Position numbers and translations under genes: made by a program
Notes under the pieces: generated by a model
What the model saw: only the letters and a program-made list of their open reading frames with translations
Databases searched by the model: none
What the model was told of the DNA's origin: nothing
Shown here: positions 46,334 to 56,816 of the stretch, in pieces
How positions within the stretch are numbered: the first letter of the stretch is position 1
How the letters are laid out: every line of letters begins with the position of its first letter
NCBI GenBank assembly: GCA_036346275.1
Contig: CM070717.1
Span: 6,755,178 to 6,819,177 of the forward strand
Direction: 5' to 3'
Origin: Otatea glauca
Lineage: Eukaryota; Streptophyta; Magnoliopsida; Poales; Poaceae
Length of the DNA stretch: 64,000 nucleotides

Positions 46334-46651
46334 TTGTTGAAGGAGCGACCCATCATTGAGAGCTCATCAGGTGATACGCTGACATGGTTAGCAAAAGGGC
46401 CAACATTTACAGTTATAACATGGAAAGGATATGACTTAAATGGGTACACATTTTACACAAGAGATCAGGATATGAAGAGCACAAACCAGAACAGCGGTGT
46501 CCGCATAGATGCGTTCAATACCGCTGGGTCGACGAGTAGCTCCTACTATGGGTTCATAGAGAAGATTTGGGAACTCGACTATGCACCATTCAAGATCCCC
46601 TTATTAGAACCGTCTGTGATGTTATGGTATGATGTTGTATATCATAAATAG
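46334..46651 (+). pseudogene. CACTA-2 transposase, DUF4216 region
   Basis: A 105-residue frame with LAKGPTFTVITWKGYDLNGY, TFYTRDQDMKSTNQNSGVRI and YYGFIEKIWELDYAPFKIPL, the signature of the DUF4216 domain at the C-terminus of plant CACTA transposases. It is separated from the DUF4218 part by a roughly 210-base stretch with an in-frame stop near 46268 (GGCTATGACAAG, family Trp-type codon). It ends at TAA 46651, about 115 bases before the terminal inverted repeat. Confidence 0.9.
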
Positions 46652-46767
46652 TTTGAAAACCATTTGTGATATGCCATAACATCACTGACACATAGTTACA
46701 GACAGTTCGAAAAACCGTCTGTGATGACGGTTCCGAACCGTCTGTGATGAACTTTTCTGTAGTAGTG

Positions 46768-46910
46768 TGTGGCAGTGTAGGGAGATTGCCGTGCTGCTCC
46801 CACTGCTCGATGAGATGAGCATGTCACACATGCATCGAGAAGGAAACAAGGTGGTGCAAGGTTTTGCCATGCTTAGGCACAAGGCGCGTGCCCGCGGGTG
46901 TGGTTGGTGC
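46768..46910 (+). pseudogene. RNase H-like fragment (LINE-type), part 1, split by hAT-2
   Basis: The plus frame reads REIAVLLPLLDEMSMSHMHR then EGNKVVQGFAMLRHKARA. The H-x-x-REGN-x-V pattern followed by a hydrophobic-Ala stretch resembles the C-terminal part of plant non-LTR or host RNase H domains (HVYREGNxVAHALA). It continues after hAT-2 at 48968. The match is short and the assignment is tentative. Confidence 0.4.
46903..46910. repeat. Target site duplication of hAT-2 (GTTGGTGC)
   Basis: A perfect 8-bp direct repeat recurs at 48960-48967. Confidence 0.95.
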
Positions 46911-48959
46911 TAGGGGTGAAAATGGGGCAGATACGGACGGATATTAGTCTTCCCTTATTCTAACCCATATTTTTTTTCCGGATTCGGAATCGGATATTCC
47001 AGGTTATTCGGGATACGGATATAGGACGGATATGTGACGAATTCGGATCGGGAACAGATAAAGTTATATGGATAATACACGTATACATAAAGTAATATAT
47101 GTTGAATCAAAACACAGGAATACAGATAATGCAATCATACGTATGGATAATGCACGCATATCTATGCATATTCTATTAAGAGAGCAATGATGGATCAATA
47201 TAGTTACCCAATTAGAGGAACTAACTGGATTCAAACTTCAGAATCCTACCTCTACTATAGATGGAGGAAATCTGGCGACAGCGTGCGTTTGAGCCGGTGG
47301 GTACTTTTTCAAAAAAAAATCGCGTTTGGGTACTTTTTTAAAAAAAATTACGATTAGGTCCTTTTTCGAAAGAAAATTACGATTAGGTCCTTTTTGAAAA
47401 AAAAAGTACGATTAGGTCCTTTTAAAATATATATATATTACGTCTAGGTACTTTATGCGTTTTTAAGCATTGCGCTTGGATCCTTTTACTGAAAATCAAA
47501 ATTACGATTAGGTCGTTTTAGGGGGGAAATACGTTTAGGTCCCTTTTTGGGGAAAAAAATACATTGCATTTAGGTCCTTTTTCATTTTTCTAGCATTATG
47601 TTTAAGCCCTTTTGCGGAAAACACAAAATTCTTTTTAGGTCCTTTTCGAGTTTTTCCTCGATTTGATTCTGTAGAGAGCGGCAGTCGCACGTTTTCTCGA
47701 TTTGCTCGCGTGAGGAACGGCGCCCGCGACGTGTCACGACGCGTTTGGTTGTCTAGTTATTTAGATGTCTCGAACCCTCGATGGTAACGGGGGTAAATCA
47801 GCTGTCTTAAGTTCTGAAACCAAAGAAAATGAAACGTACACAAATTCTTAACGATATACTTCCACCCACAAAGGATTGGTTCAGACTTCAGAGTTCAGAC
47901 ACCTTACATGATAGGAAGTGCTCCTTTATATAAAAAAATTATAGCTAGAAATCTTGTTGCTGATAAAACTTAATGCAATAAACATTAGCACAAACTCAAA
48001 CTTCTCTCTCTTCCTTTTCATAGGCAGAATTGAGTAATTTCCAGCCGGTCAATCCAATGCTTGATATGTGCTGATTTTGCCTGCGAAGGAGAAGAACTCG
48101 CACACCTCGCGCTCCCAGCCAGATCTGAGATGTTTAGCACCCGCACCGTCCTCACCTTCCTCCTCGCCTCCTGCAAGCAACCGCGACAACGTTACAACCC
48201 ATCACAAATTCATCCTCCAACTACAACTCCGGCACCACCGCCGATGCACAAGAAACCAAGCAATGCTGACCTCCATGGCGGGCGTGGCTCTGATAGAGAG
48301 AAAAAATGAACCAAAAGGAGACCACGAATTCGGGTGGCACAAGAATCGTGAGGTTAACCGGGAAGACGCCATTGCGCCGGGCCAGACGCCTTCTTGGGGA
48401 TGTCGTCGTCTTTGGGCGAGACATCGCCGCGTCGGGCCAGACGCCGTCACTTGAGGGTGGGAATGGGGTGCTAAGGTGGGAAGAAGCTGCCAGTCGCCAC
48501 TAGTGGGGGTGCTGCCGTGCAGCCGTGCTGGGGTGGCCCGTGGCCGGGTGGGGAGACACTGCCAGCCAAATGGGGAATTGGGGATCAGGCACTTAGGCCA
48601 TTAGGGCAGAGGCGAATGGGTGATTCGGTGAAGCACAATACCCTGATGCCCATGAATCCGTGATGGGCTGGGGGATGGCCGGATGAGCCAGGAACCAAGG
48701 ACGCCAGTCGCCACTTGCCAGGAGGCTATGGGGGCAGGCCATCTTCAAAACCGGATATCCGAATGGGATATTATCTAATATCCGGATCCCGACCCATATT
48801 TTCCTGATACTTTATACTCCGAATCCGATCTGATATCCGAATTCAAATATCTGGATCTGGATCCAGATCCGACCAGATATCTAAAATCCATCCCGAATCT
48901 GATCCCGATTGGATCCGGATCTGGATCGGACGATAAAATCCGATACATTTTCACCCCTA
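46911..48959. mobile_element. hAT-2: non-autonomous hAT-type element, 2049 bp
   Basis: Ends TAGGGGTGAAAAT and, inverted, TAGGGGTGAAAATG; an 8-bp duplication flanks it. Both arms are packed with ATCCGGATAT, GGATTCGGAT and similar motifs. I find no transposase. The centre holds a degenerate tandem repeat (47296-47655), then AT-rich sequence. A moderately GC-rich part (48050-48560) has overlapping short frames and the motif GGGCCAGACGCC twice, but nothing I recognise. Confidence 0.93.
47296..47655. repeat. Degenerate tandem repeat around TACGATTAGGTCCTTTTT
   Basis: About ten units of 25-45 bases, each with a version of ACGATTAGGTCCTTTTT followed by an A-rich run. The units drift toward the right (GCATTTAGGTCC, TCTTTTTAGGTCC). 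Confidence 0.8.
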
Positions 48960-48967
48960 GTTGGTGC

Positions 48968-49029
48968 GATGTGCCACCAACGAGGCGCTCATGTTCCTGC
49001 AGGGAGACGTCGTCTCGGCGGGTGTGTGA
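48968..49029 (+). pseudogene. RNase H-like fragment, part 2
   Basis: After removing hAT-2 and one duplication copy, the sequence continues as CDVPP and, after one frameshift, EALMFLQGDVVSAGV then stop at about 49029. It fits the end of the frame at 46768-46910. Low certainty about the family. Confidence 0.35.
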
Positions 49030-49495
49030 CAGTAGTGAGTACATCGAGGTTCTGGTGTTTTGATTTTCAATGAAACTTGTTGAATATTTTGGTAGGAATT
49101 TATTGAAATAGGATGAAACTTTGTCAAAACTTCATGAAACTCTTTGGCTAAAACTTACTGAAACTGTTAGTTCCAAATTTTGAAACTCATTGAAATGGGG
49201 TTTGAAAATTTCTTGAAATCTTCTAGAAACACGTGAAAACTCACTAAATTTTTTTAAATATTCTCATGAAACTTCTTGCTGTACCATTACAACGTGGTAT
49301 GTTATTTTCTATTGTAAAAGTTTTTTTCAAGACAAATATATATATATATATATATTATTTTTATCCATTTAGTTTGTTCAATATAAATGTTAAAGAAATA
49401 TCGATAGCTAAGGTTTAAAAAGTTTGAATGCATATCAAAAACACATTTTATTGTGACCAGAGGGAGTAAACAGTAAGAGTGTCTAATAAAAAAGC
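49030..49495. other. AT-rich spacer with (AT)n microsatellite
   Basis: No gene seen. Repeated GAAACTT-type words occur at 49060-49280 and an (AT) run at about 49337-49356. Confidence 0.6.
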
Positions 49496-49727
49496 GAAAA
49501 TTTGATATATACCACTGCGTAGTGCGAGTTTTAGAGATATGCAACTCCTTAGTTGACCCTTGGAATATGCCATTGTGAAGTAAAGTTGTTTTAAAGAATG
49601 CCATTACGGAGGATTACAGCCTATTTTCCAAAGATACACCTCACATATAAGACTCATATTTCTGTATAGACCAAAATGCCCTCACCCCGTTGCTGCATCA
49701 AATCGGCTCGACCAAACAAACTGCCCG
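49496..49727 (+). repeat. Left long inverted repeat
   Basis: Pairs with 56943-57162 and partly with 56817-56935. It contains GCCATTACGGAGGATTACAG and CCAAAATGCCCTCACC, both found inverted on the right. Confidence 0.8.
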
Positions 49728-49984
49728 CATCAGAGGCATTGAATTCGAGCTCAACCCCTTGCTCAAGCCCAGTCTTGTGCCGGCATGGTCTAACACCAAT
49801 TGTTTTGGCCCCGCCGCCCAGGCCCCTGCCGACTCTCGCCGTCGCCGGCCATCTGGAGCACCACCTCTATGCAATCAACCCTCGTGGCGATGCAAAAGGC
49901 GACAAGTGCAAGAACAACATTCCAGTAAGCATCGAACATTTGTGATTTCAGTTGATTTGCCATTTTTGAGCTTAGCTCTATGAA

Positions 49985-50365
49985 TTCTTCATGCAGAATG
50001 ATGCTCAGTGTTTTCTTGTAGTGGGTGAAGGATTATGAGCAATTTCTGTGAGAAATAGGCGCAGTTAGGATGGAGAATCAAGTTGTTGATGTGCAGTCGT
50101 TTGCAGCAGAAGTAGGTTGGTTGACTGGTGTTACATGCCAACTGCAAGAACAGAATGTACAACTGATTTAGGTTTTGTCAGAAATGAAGGAGCAGAAGTA
50201 CCGCTTACTTGAAGTTGCGAGTAAAATGAAGAAGCAGAGAATACAAATGTTGGTGCTCAGGGGGACATCAAGGAACAAAAAGATCCTGATGAAAAGCTAG
50301 TAGCAGTATGTGCTTGCATTGCAATATGCATGCTTGCTTTGCTTGTAGCTATTTTTTGCAAGTAA
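49985..50365 (+). pseudogene. Gene fragment: coiled coil followed by a hydrophobic tail, unrecognised
   Basis: After a splice-acceptor-like CATGCAG (about 49997), short frames read WVKDYEQFL, then MENQVVDVQSFAAEVGWLTG and EMKEQKYRLLEVASKMKKQR with a TAG between them. Next comes EKLVAVCACIAICMLALLVA with IFCK and a stop (about 50295-50365). A coiled coil followed by a C-terminal membrane anchor resembles plant GRF-zinc-finger proteins, which often travel with transposons. The zinc finger itself is not convincingly visible upstream (49728-49984), so this is a guess. It is broken by stops. Confidence 0.3.
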
Positions 50366-50688
50366 ATTGTAGTTAGAAATGTAGTTTAGAAGGTGCATTG
50401 TTGTGAACTATTTCAGTGCATGTTCAATATACAGCCTGTTGTCTTGACAGTACAGAAATTTTTGAAAACGCCATCGACACATATGCATGCATCTTGTTGG
50501 CACAAATCAAACGAGATCTTGTAGGAAGTAACATATATAGCACTGAGCCAAATAAGCATTCACCGGATTCAACACTTAACATTATTACATAACCAAGTAA
50601 AACACTTGGCATTTATCTGGTGGGAGCAACTCCCGCTGTGGAGGTCGCCACCCTTGTCGCCGTGGAGATCAACAGGGACCATGGTGGT

Positions 50689-50890
50689 TTAATCGGATCG
50701 GATAATTTTCGATCGACTAATCGAATATATTCGGATCGGATTCGGATAATTCTCGGATATTTTGGATATTTTTTTTCAGATTCGGAATCAGTTTCGGATA
50801 TTTTTTTTTCGGATTCGGATTCGAGAGATCGCTATCTGTCATATCGGGATATTCCAAACCTATTTTCGGATATATCCGGATAATATAAAT
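50689..50890. repeat. TCGGAT-rich segment (hAT-end-like)
   Basis: A dense run of TCGGAT, ATTCGGAT, GGATATTTT and TATCCGGATA motifs, like the arms of hAT-2. An inverse-looking segment lies at 56560-56749 and ends GATTGCACCTCC. The two could be ends of another degenerate hAT element, but I found no target duplication. Confidence 0.45.
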
Positions 50891-50954
50891 AAGATATCCA
50901 AGTCTCCTTAGTTTCCTTAGTTTCCTAAGGCGACCGGCAGAGAGCTGCGAGGAG

Positions 50955-51302
50955 ATGGACGGCGACGGGAGGAGGACGGAGGCGATAGCCGGGGAGCTCG
51001 AGAGGCTACGGGCGGAGAGGGAGGAGCTCGATAGCCGCATATGGCTGTTGCAGTCGCAGCTCGAGACGACTTCCGCCGCTCCGCCTCTTCAGTGGTGCAC
51101 TATCATCGGCTCAGCTCAGTGGAGCATCTCATACCTTGTTAACTATGTGGTAGGTCGGCGCAAGCTATCCCAGTCATCGACTTTGGTGGTCGGCGCTGGA
51201 GGATTGGCCATTCCGAGTGCGGTCTGCGCACGCGCGTGCGGGGAGGCACGAAGCTGGGCAGGCCATGCCGGCGCTAGTGCAGCAGAGAAGCCACGCGACT
51301 AG
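50955..51302 (+). pseudogene. Gene-like fragment with N-terminal coiled coil, unrecognised
   Basis: GC-rich open frame. From ATG 50955 it reads MDGDGRRTEAIAGELERLRA then EREELDSRIWLLQSQLE, a clear heptad coiled coil, and continues to a stop at 51300 with less protein-like composition after about residue 45. The true exon probably ends near 51075-51105. It looks like the first exon of a grass gene captured by the surrounding element. I cannot name the parent gene. Confidence 0.4.
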
Positions 51303-51391
51303 GTCGAGTGGGGAGACCAAATCTTATCTGAAATATAGGAGTAAGAGAATGAGAGGGAGAGAGAAGCAACGGAAAAAAAAAAGAAAAAGAG

Positions 51392-51396
51392 AAGAA
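51392..51396. repeat. Target site duplication of Copia-4 (AAGAA)
   Basis: AAGAA flanks the left LTR here and the right LTR at 55693-55697. Confidence 0.88.
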
Positions 51397-51609
51397 TGTT
51401 GAGGAACCTCGCTATCGAATAGTCCGGGGTTTAACAGATCCAAGTAGAGAGTAAAGAGAGAGAGACACGTGTTTAGGGAGAGCGAAAGCGAAATTCTTTA
51501 TTGCTAATGAATTCAGTATACATGGGGACCCCTCCTCCTTTATAGCGCTCTCTAGGGTTTGGCATTAGGGACCACATGGGCCTTCGGTGGGCTTTAGGGT
51601 TTCTCAACA
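51397..51609 (-). repeat. Copia-4 3' LTR
   Basis: 213 bp, TGTTGAGGAACCTCG to TTTCTCAACA (palindromic TGTTGAG/CTCAACA ends). On the minus strand a TATA box TATAAAG lies at 51544-51538. The purine tract AAGGGAG (minus, 51616-51610) abuts it. Confidence 0.92.
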
Positions 51610-51829
51610 CTCCCTTGGGCCCTTTGCGCGAGATGCATATGCCTCATTAAAACTCCAGAAAAACCAGATGGGAAAAATACTTGGAGAAAGAGTACATAGC
51701 ATACGCTACTATGTTGCACTAATTGCCTCGTTAAAACCTTACGCAAGAAAACTTCATGAAAAACTTGCTAAGGAAAAGAGTACAATTCTCCCAACTTCAA
51801 TTGCTAATCTTGAGATTCATGTTGGGTAT

Positions 51830-52378
51830 TCATAGTTCATGCTCGAGATTCATGTGGGAGTATGTGACATATCTCCCCGAATCTGCACTTCTAAGTCTCA
51901 TCATCCCAATTCCTTTCACGCACCTTTCAAAGGTAGATCTTGGGAGTGATTTAGTGAACAAATCTGCAAGATTTTCACATGACTTAGTATGCAATATCTT
52001 GATCTCGTTCATCTTATGCAATTCATGAGCATAGAAGAACTTGGGGTTGATATGCTTCGTGAGATTGCTCTTCACATAACCCATTTGTGCTTGGGCAACA
52101 CAAGTGCATTATCTTCATAAATTATTGTAGGAGTTTGCTCAATGTTCAAACCACATGACTTCGGATGTGGTGAACCATTCTTCCGAGCCATGCACATTCA
52201 CGAGATGCTTCATACAAAGCGATGATTTCGAGTGGTTTGTCGACGTCGAGACAAGAGTGCGCTTAGACGACTTCCAAGAAATTGCTGTTCCTCCACATAG
52301 GAAAACATAGCCGGTTTGGGACTTGCGGTATGTGGGTGCGATAGGTACTCCGACATCGGCGTAGCCAACCAAATTCAA
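51830..52378 (-). pseudogene. Copia-4 RNase H
   Basis: Minus-strand segments LVGYADVGVPIAPTYRKSQT, GYVFLCGGTAISWKSSKRTL (52378-52139) and, in the next frame, HINPKFFYAHELHKMNEIKI with NLADLFTKSLP (52084-51830). These are the standard copia RNase H blocks, including the terminal H.K...H and LADLFTK motifs. A frameshift separates the two parts. Confidence 0.85.
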
Positions 52379-52602
52379 TTCATTGTTTCTTCCAAAAATG
52401 ACCGAGGTCTTTGCTTCCTTGGAGGTAGCGGAAGATGTCCTTGATCCCTTTCCAATGCCTTTTGGTGGGTTACGATTTGCATCGAGCTAGCAAATTCACA
52501 GCGTAACGCAATGTCAGGCCTAGTGCTATTTGCAAGGTACATGAGCGCTCAATTGCACTCGAGATATGGGAATTCTGCTCCCAAGACTTCCTCCCCTCTT
52601 CT

Positions 52603-53480
52603 CTAGGTCTCAGATGGATCTAGGTCTGCTTGGAGTGACCTTCCAACCATTGGAATCTTTGCAGGATATGATTTTTCAAAACCAAACCTTTCCAACACTT
52701 TACGTGTGTAGGTTGATTGATGTACCAAGATTCCTCCTTGGACATGTTCAAGCCGCAAGCCTAAACAAAACTTGGTTTTACCCAAATCTTTCATTTCAAA
52801 CTCGGACTTCAAGTATGAGCATGCCTCTTCAATTTCTTCATCCGTCCCAATGATGTTCAAGTCATCTACATAGACGGAGATTATCTGAGAATCCATTCGA
52901 GGATCGTTGTATAAACACACATGGACAATCTTATTTGTTTGTGTAGCCTTTCTTGCGAGAGAAAGTCACTCAGCGATTGTACCACATTCTTCTGATCGCT
53001 TGATCCATACGGTGATTTCTCCAATTTCACACTGCATGTGTTTCTATTTGCTCCATCTTGGTTGGGATAGGAATTCCTTCAGGGTACTTTCATGTATATC
53101 TCGAATCCAAGTTTCCATATAGGTATCTGTGACAACATCCATTAGCTTCATTCTCAACTTCAAGTTGATCGCCATTGAGATCAAATATCTAAAGGTAATT
53201 CCTCCATGACCGGAGAATAGGTTTCTTCATAATCAACTCCGGGACGTTGAGTGAAACCTTGAGCTACAAGCCTTGCTTTGTACCTTACAACCGTTGTTTT
53301 CATTTCTCTTAGAACAAAGACCCATTTGTGACCTCACGGGTTTATATGGGGAGGTGTGCGGCATCTGGCCCAAACACCTCTCTCTTGTTCGGAGAGATTA
53401 ACTCGCAGTGATTGCCTTTTCCATTCTTCCCAATCTAGCCTTTTCTTGCACTCTGCTAGAGATGCGGGCTCGGGATCATG
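52603..53480 (-). pseudogene. Copia-4 reverse transcriptase
   Basis: The 105-residue frame 52920-52603 carries the catalytic box ISVYVDDLNIIG and FEMKDLGKTKFCLGLRLEH, the copia palm-thumb region. Upstream, to about 53480, shorter frames continue toward the RT N-terminus; 53320-53220 resembles KWVF...ARLVAQGF in fragments. The catalytic Asp pair is intact, but the gene is broken by several indels. Confidence 0.85.
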
Positions 53481-53659
53481 ATCAATGATCGAGGCAATCT
53501 TCTTTGCAAAGTATGCATCAACGTTATCGTTGCTCTATTCGAGGATTCTCCTGTTACTACAAAGTTTATGGCCATTTCTTCATGGGGTGCTTCATGCACT
53601 TCTACTTGCTCTTATTTGCTTTTCCCTATCGCAGAGCAAGTTCCTTTAGCTTTCATTGC

Positions 53660-54001
53660 CTATGTGTGCGCACACATTATTTCAGTGACTTCTGCGATGG
53701 AAGATTCAAATCTGGGATTGCCTTTCCTGTTGGCTTCTTTCAGTGCAGTCTCAAGCTGGCTCCCTTCTTTCCTTGGGGCATTTTCGTGATTGGTTGTGGT
53801 AAGTCCTCTCGCCAGATTTTCTCCAGGCGTCTCCGGGTACTTTGGGTTTGAGGAGCAGATTGCCTGTTCTTTTCTTTGAGGCCTCTGAGCAGGTTGAGGA
53901 TACCTTCTATTTTCTTTGGTATTTCCACCTCTCTGGTGCATTTCTTGTGGTACATGCGACTTAACCACGCCTTGGATCACAAAAATGATCAGGCGATTCA
54001 T
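53660..54001 (-). pseudogene. Copia-4 linker between integrase and reverse transcriptase
   Basis: A Pro/Gln/Arg-rich open frame without a recognised fold, in the position of the variable linker of copia pol. It has no independent function that I can see. Confidence 0.55.
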
Positions 54002-54383
54002 TGCTAAATTCGCAAATCGATTATCTTCTAGACTTCTTGATTTGCTTCATTAGTTCGGGGTCATGTGCGGGGATCGGTGGAATGCCATATGATTTCGGCA
54101 TTTTTCATCCAAAGGTTGATTTCCTCCCCTAATGACGGAAGCGATCCTCGTCAAAGATGCAATCGTGAATCGGGTTGTATGCAAGTCTCGATCATGGGTT
54201 CCAAATACCGATTATGGATGCACTCCCATAACCAACGATATCCCGGACTTGCGGAGAGGGCCCATTTCAATCATTGAGGGTTGGTATAGGTACATATACC
54301 ATACACCCAAATTTTCTAAGATGGGAGATCTTGGGATAATCCGTGCACAAGTGCATAGGAGAATGGATGTTGTAGGCGACGGT

Positions 54384-55067
54384 CTAAAATTGATAAGAGC
54401 TGCTGCGTGCAGATCGCGTGTCCCCAACAAGTGTTGGGCAAGTTACAACTCGCAAAAGTGGTGCCGCAATGAACTTAATCCTCTTTATTAGTGCTACGCT
54501 AGTCCATTCTACGATGGGCGTGCGATGTAATGAGTGCTCAATCGCTATCCTGTTCTTTGTGCAATAATCATCAAATGCCTTTGAAGTAAATTCTCCGGCA
54601 TTGTCCATTCGATGGACTTCACGCGATGATCGGAAAGCATTCTTAATTCTTATGATCTGCGAGATCGACTTTGCAAAAGCATGGTTTCTTGTTGACAACA
54701 AGCATACATGCGACCATTTCGAGGAAGCATCGATGAGCACCATAAAGTATCGAAACGGCCTACGGCTGGGCTGAATCGGACCGCAAATATCCCCTGGATG
54801 CGTTCGGGAATGCAGGGATTTCACTTTGCACTTTCATGTGAGGGTCTAGTTATTAATTTCCGGTGGCACATGCGGGGCACACAAAATCTTCATGATTCGG
54901 AAATTTTTAACATTTATGCCATGACCACGTGAGTTGTTCACTATATTTCTCATCATTCTAAGACCGGGATGACCTAATCTACCATGCCATAAAGAAAATA
55001 ATTCAGAGCTTCTAAAAGCAGTTTCAAGGAAGTATACACTTGGTGCATGAATATTCGTGTAGTACAA
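54384..55067 (-). pseudogene. Copia-4 integrase
   Basis: 55067-54846 holds the GAG-pre-integrase zinc region (SLWHGRLGHPGLRMMRNIVN ... CAPHV). The core 54824-54384 has GDICGPIQPS with the first-Asp position, then RYFMVLIDASSKWSHVCLLS, MDNAGEFTSKAFDDYC with the second Asp (family N-G-x-E-F), and a degenerate IPIVEWTSVALIKRI-like segment at the catalytic Glu. Compared with the family, the Pro-x-x-x-x-x-N-G-x-x-E segment is damaged, so the third acidic residue is not certain. Confidence 0.85.
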
Positions 55068-55299
55068 CCTGATTCATATGAGGACATTTTTCTAATACCA
55101 TTTTTCCACATACCGCGTGCTTCACAATGCACAAATATTCTTTGCCATTTTCTTCATTGGTTTCTACGTGAAAACCATTGCGCGGATGTCTTTAAAGCTT
55201 AAGAGAGTGCGAGTTGATTCAGGTACAAAAGGGCTTCTTCAATTACCAAAGTTGTACCCATAGTCAATATAATAGTGGCTCTTCCGAGCCGATTACATA

Positions 55300-55425
55300 T
55301 GAGTCGCTTCTGCGATCGTAGTAATCTTTCGGCGTTCTTTCGTGATCATTGGAAATACTTAGACTCTCTTAAGATGGTATTTGTTGTGCCACTATCAACA
55401 ATGCATATCTCTTCCATTTAGGCGC
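55300..55425 (-). pseudogene. Copia-4 protease
   Basis: The minus strand reads EEICIVDSGTTNTILRESKY, with the catalytic DSG at about 55390-55399, followed by a stop and further copia-protease-like sequence (MGTTLVIEEALL at about 55240). It begins only about 75 bases inside the LTR. No gag capsid or zinc knuckle lies upstream. Confidence 0.85.
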
Positions 55426-55478
55426 TACACGATTTCTTTTCTATTCGATCTCCAGTAGAGCAATTCCGTGCGATAACG

Positions 55479-55692
55479 TGTTGAGGAACCTCGCATCGAA
55501 TAGTCCGGGGTTCCCAACAGATCTCAAGTAGAGAATGAAAGAGAGAGAGACACGTGTTTAGGGAGCTAAGCGGAAATTCTTTATTGCTAATGAATTCAGA
55601 TACATGGGGGACCCCTCCTCCTTTATAAGCTCTCTAGGGTTTCGGCATTAGGGACCACATGGGCCTTCGGTGGGCTTTAGGGTTTCTCAACA
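55479..55692 (-). repeat. Copia-4 5' LTR
   Basis: 214 bp, nearly identical to 51397-51609 apart from small indels. The sequence just inside (minus: CGTTATCGCACGG) would be the primer-binding region; it is not the plain iMet 3'-end match of the other copia elements. Confidence 0.92.
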
Positions 55693-55697
55693 AAGAA

Positions 55698-56816
55698 AAG
55701 CTAGAAGTGGCCTTCGGCCGGTGCACCGACAGATAAGGAAGAGAGAGAGTCGGAAGAAAGAGAAAAGGAAAGAAACAAGGAGAGAAAAGGAAAAAAAGAA
55801 AAATAGGAAAGGTGGAAAATTATCCTAAACACATAAAATTGGCTATCTAACCGAAGATAATAATTTCGATGCAATACATACACTAATAAACGCGTAAAAG
55901 AGTTTGCAACTAATAAATGGCCAGAAAAATAAAATAAGAGAAAAACAAGAAAAATTGAGATTTTAGTAAATCAGCTAAAGTAATAATTATCTGCATCTGT
56001 AAAAGATTTAAAATCGGTCAACCCAGTTGAAATCCATTAAAAATGCTAATTTCAATCGATCGAACCTTTAACTAAAGCACGATAGTATAAAATCGAATCA
56101 AGCTCTAAAAATCGCAACGTCAATTTTATAAATCTCAGTCATTATCTGAGGTTAACAGGTAACCATCATCATGCACTCGTTGTCTCTTGAGATGTTGCCA
56201 TCCTGATTTTACCACCTCGATCTTCGAACTCTTATATAAGATTGTGTCATTGTTGAGTCTTCTATCTGTATATGTGTATGATGTAATCCAAATATTATCG
56301 ACTTGTCGTATTATCTCTTTCATGAAAATATGGAGTTATTGACCTCAAGGTCATGTTATCGACTTATTGTAATATTATTTATATATCATTCTATGTTTCG
56401 AAACTTATCATTTGTGTACCGTTCAAATTTAGTATACTTTTGCAACTTTGTTGGATTGCCCGATAGAATGACTTGTTAGACTACGATAATCTTGTTACAT
56501 GTTGAACTCATACGGTTGGTTAATCAGTACTATATGTTTGCTTTATACGGTATCTATTTTCGCATGTTATCCAACAAAAATTATTCGATATCGTATCGAT
56601 TCCGCTCCATATTCGATTCGAATCTGCGACCGATATTATCCACGCCGTATTCGTATTCGGTACTATCCGAATCCGATAAAAAAATATGATTTAAGATATG
56701 AAAAAAACGATATCCGATCAAATCGGAATCGATTGCACCTCCGGTCTAGGCTTAAGGAGATGAGCTCGAAAGGAACGGATCAGATGCGAGCAGCTAGTTC
56801 AGTTGAGCCGATTTGA
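55698..56816. other. AT-rich non-coding sequence inside the candidate Mutator-like element
   Basis: A purine-rich GAGAGAGAAAGG stretch (55735-55800), then AT-rich sequence with no gene. 56560-56749 is rich in ATTCGATTCG, CGAATCCGAT and ATCCGATC motifs, hAT-end-like. Confidence 0.55.

Larger units (their letters stand above)
45586..46767 (+). mobile_element. CACTA-2: 3' remnant of a CACTA element
   Basis: Transposase C-terminal domains are followed by a terminus that reads, on the minus strand, CACTACTACAGAAAAGTTCA. Subterminal repeats AACCGTCTGTGATGA lie at 46720-46752. The terminus and subterminal motif differ from CACTA-1, so this is another family. The 5' end and the N-terminal two thirds of the transposase are missing; the break is at 45586. 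Confidence 0.85.
51397..55692 (-). mobile_element. Copia-4: small Ty1/copia element without gag, 4.3 kb
   Basis: Two short LTRs (51397-51609 and 55479-55692) are flanked by AAGAA. Coding is on the minus strand in the order protease, integrase, RT, RNase H. Between the 5' LTR end and the protease motif there are only about 75 bases, so gag is absent. The lineage differs from Copia-1 to Copia-3: short LTR, no long 3' non-coding region. Frames are broken throughout. It would depend on another element for particles. Confidence 0.93.

Noticed and set aside
23114..46767. CACTA-1 and CACTA-2 as two halves of one element split by later insertions
   Set aside because: CACTA-1 has both ends and its own GTT duplication; CACTA-2 has a different terminus (CACTACTACAGAAAAG) and different subterminal repeats.
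48061..48503. Several overlapping 65-128 residue frames in hAT-2 as a captured gene
   Set aside because: Frames overlap on both strands, composition is ordinary for moderately GC-rich DNA, and I recognise no motif.
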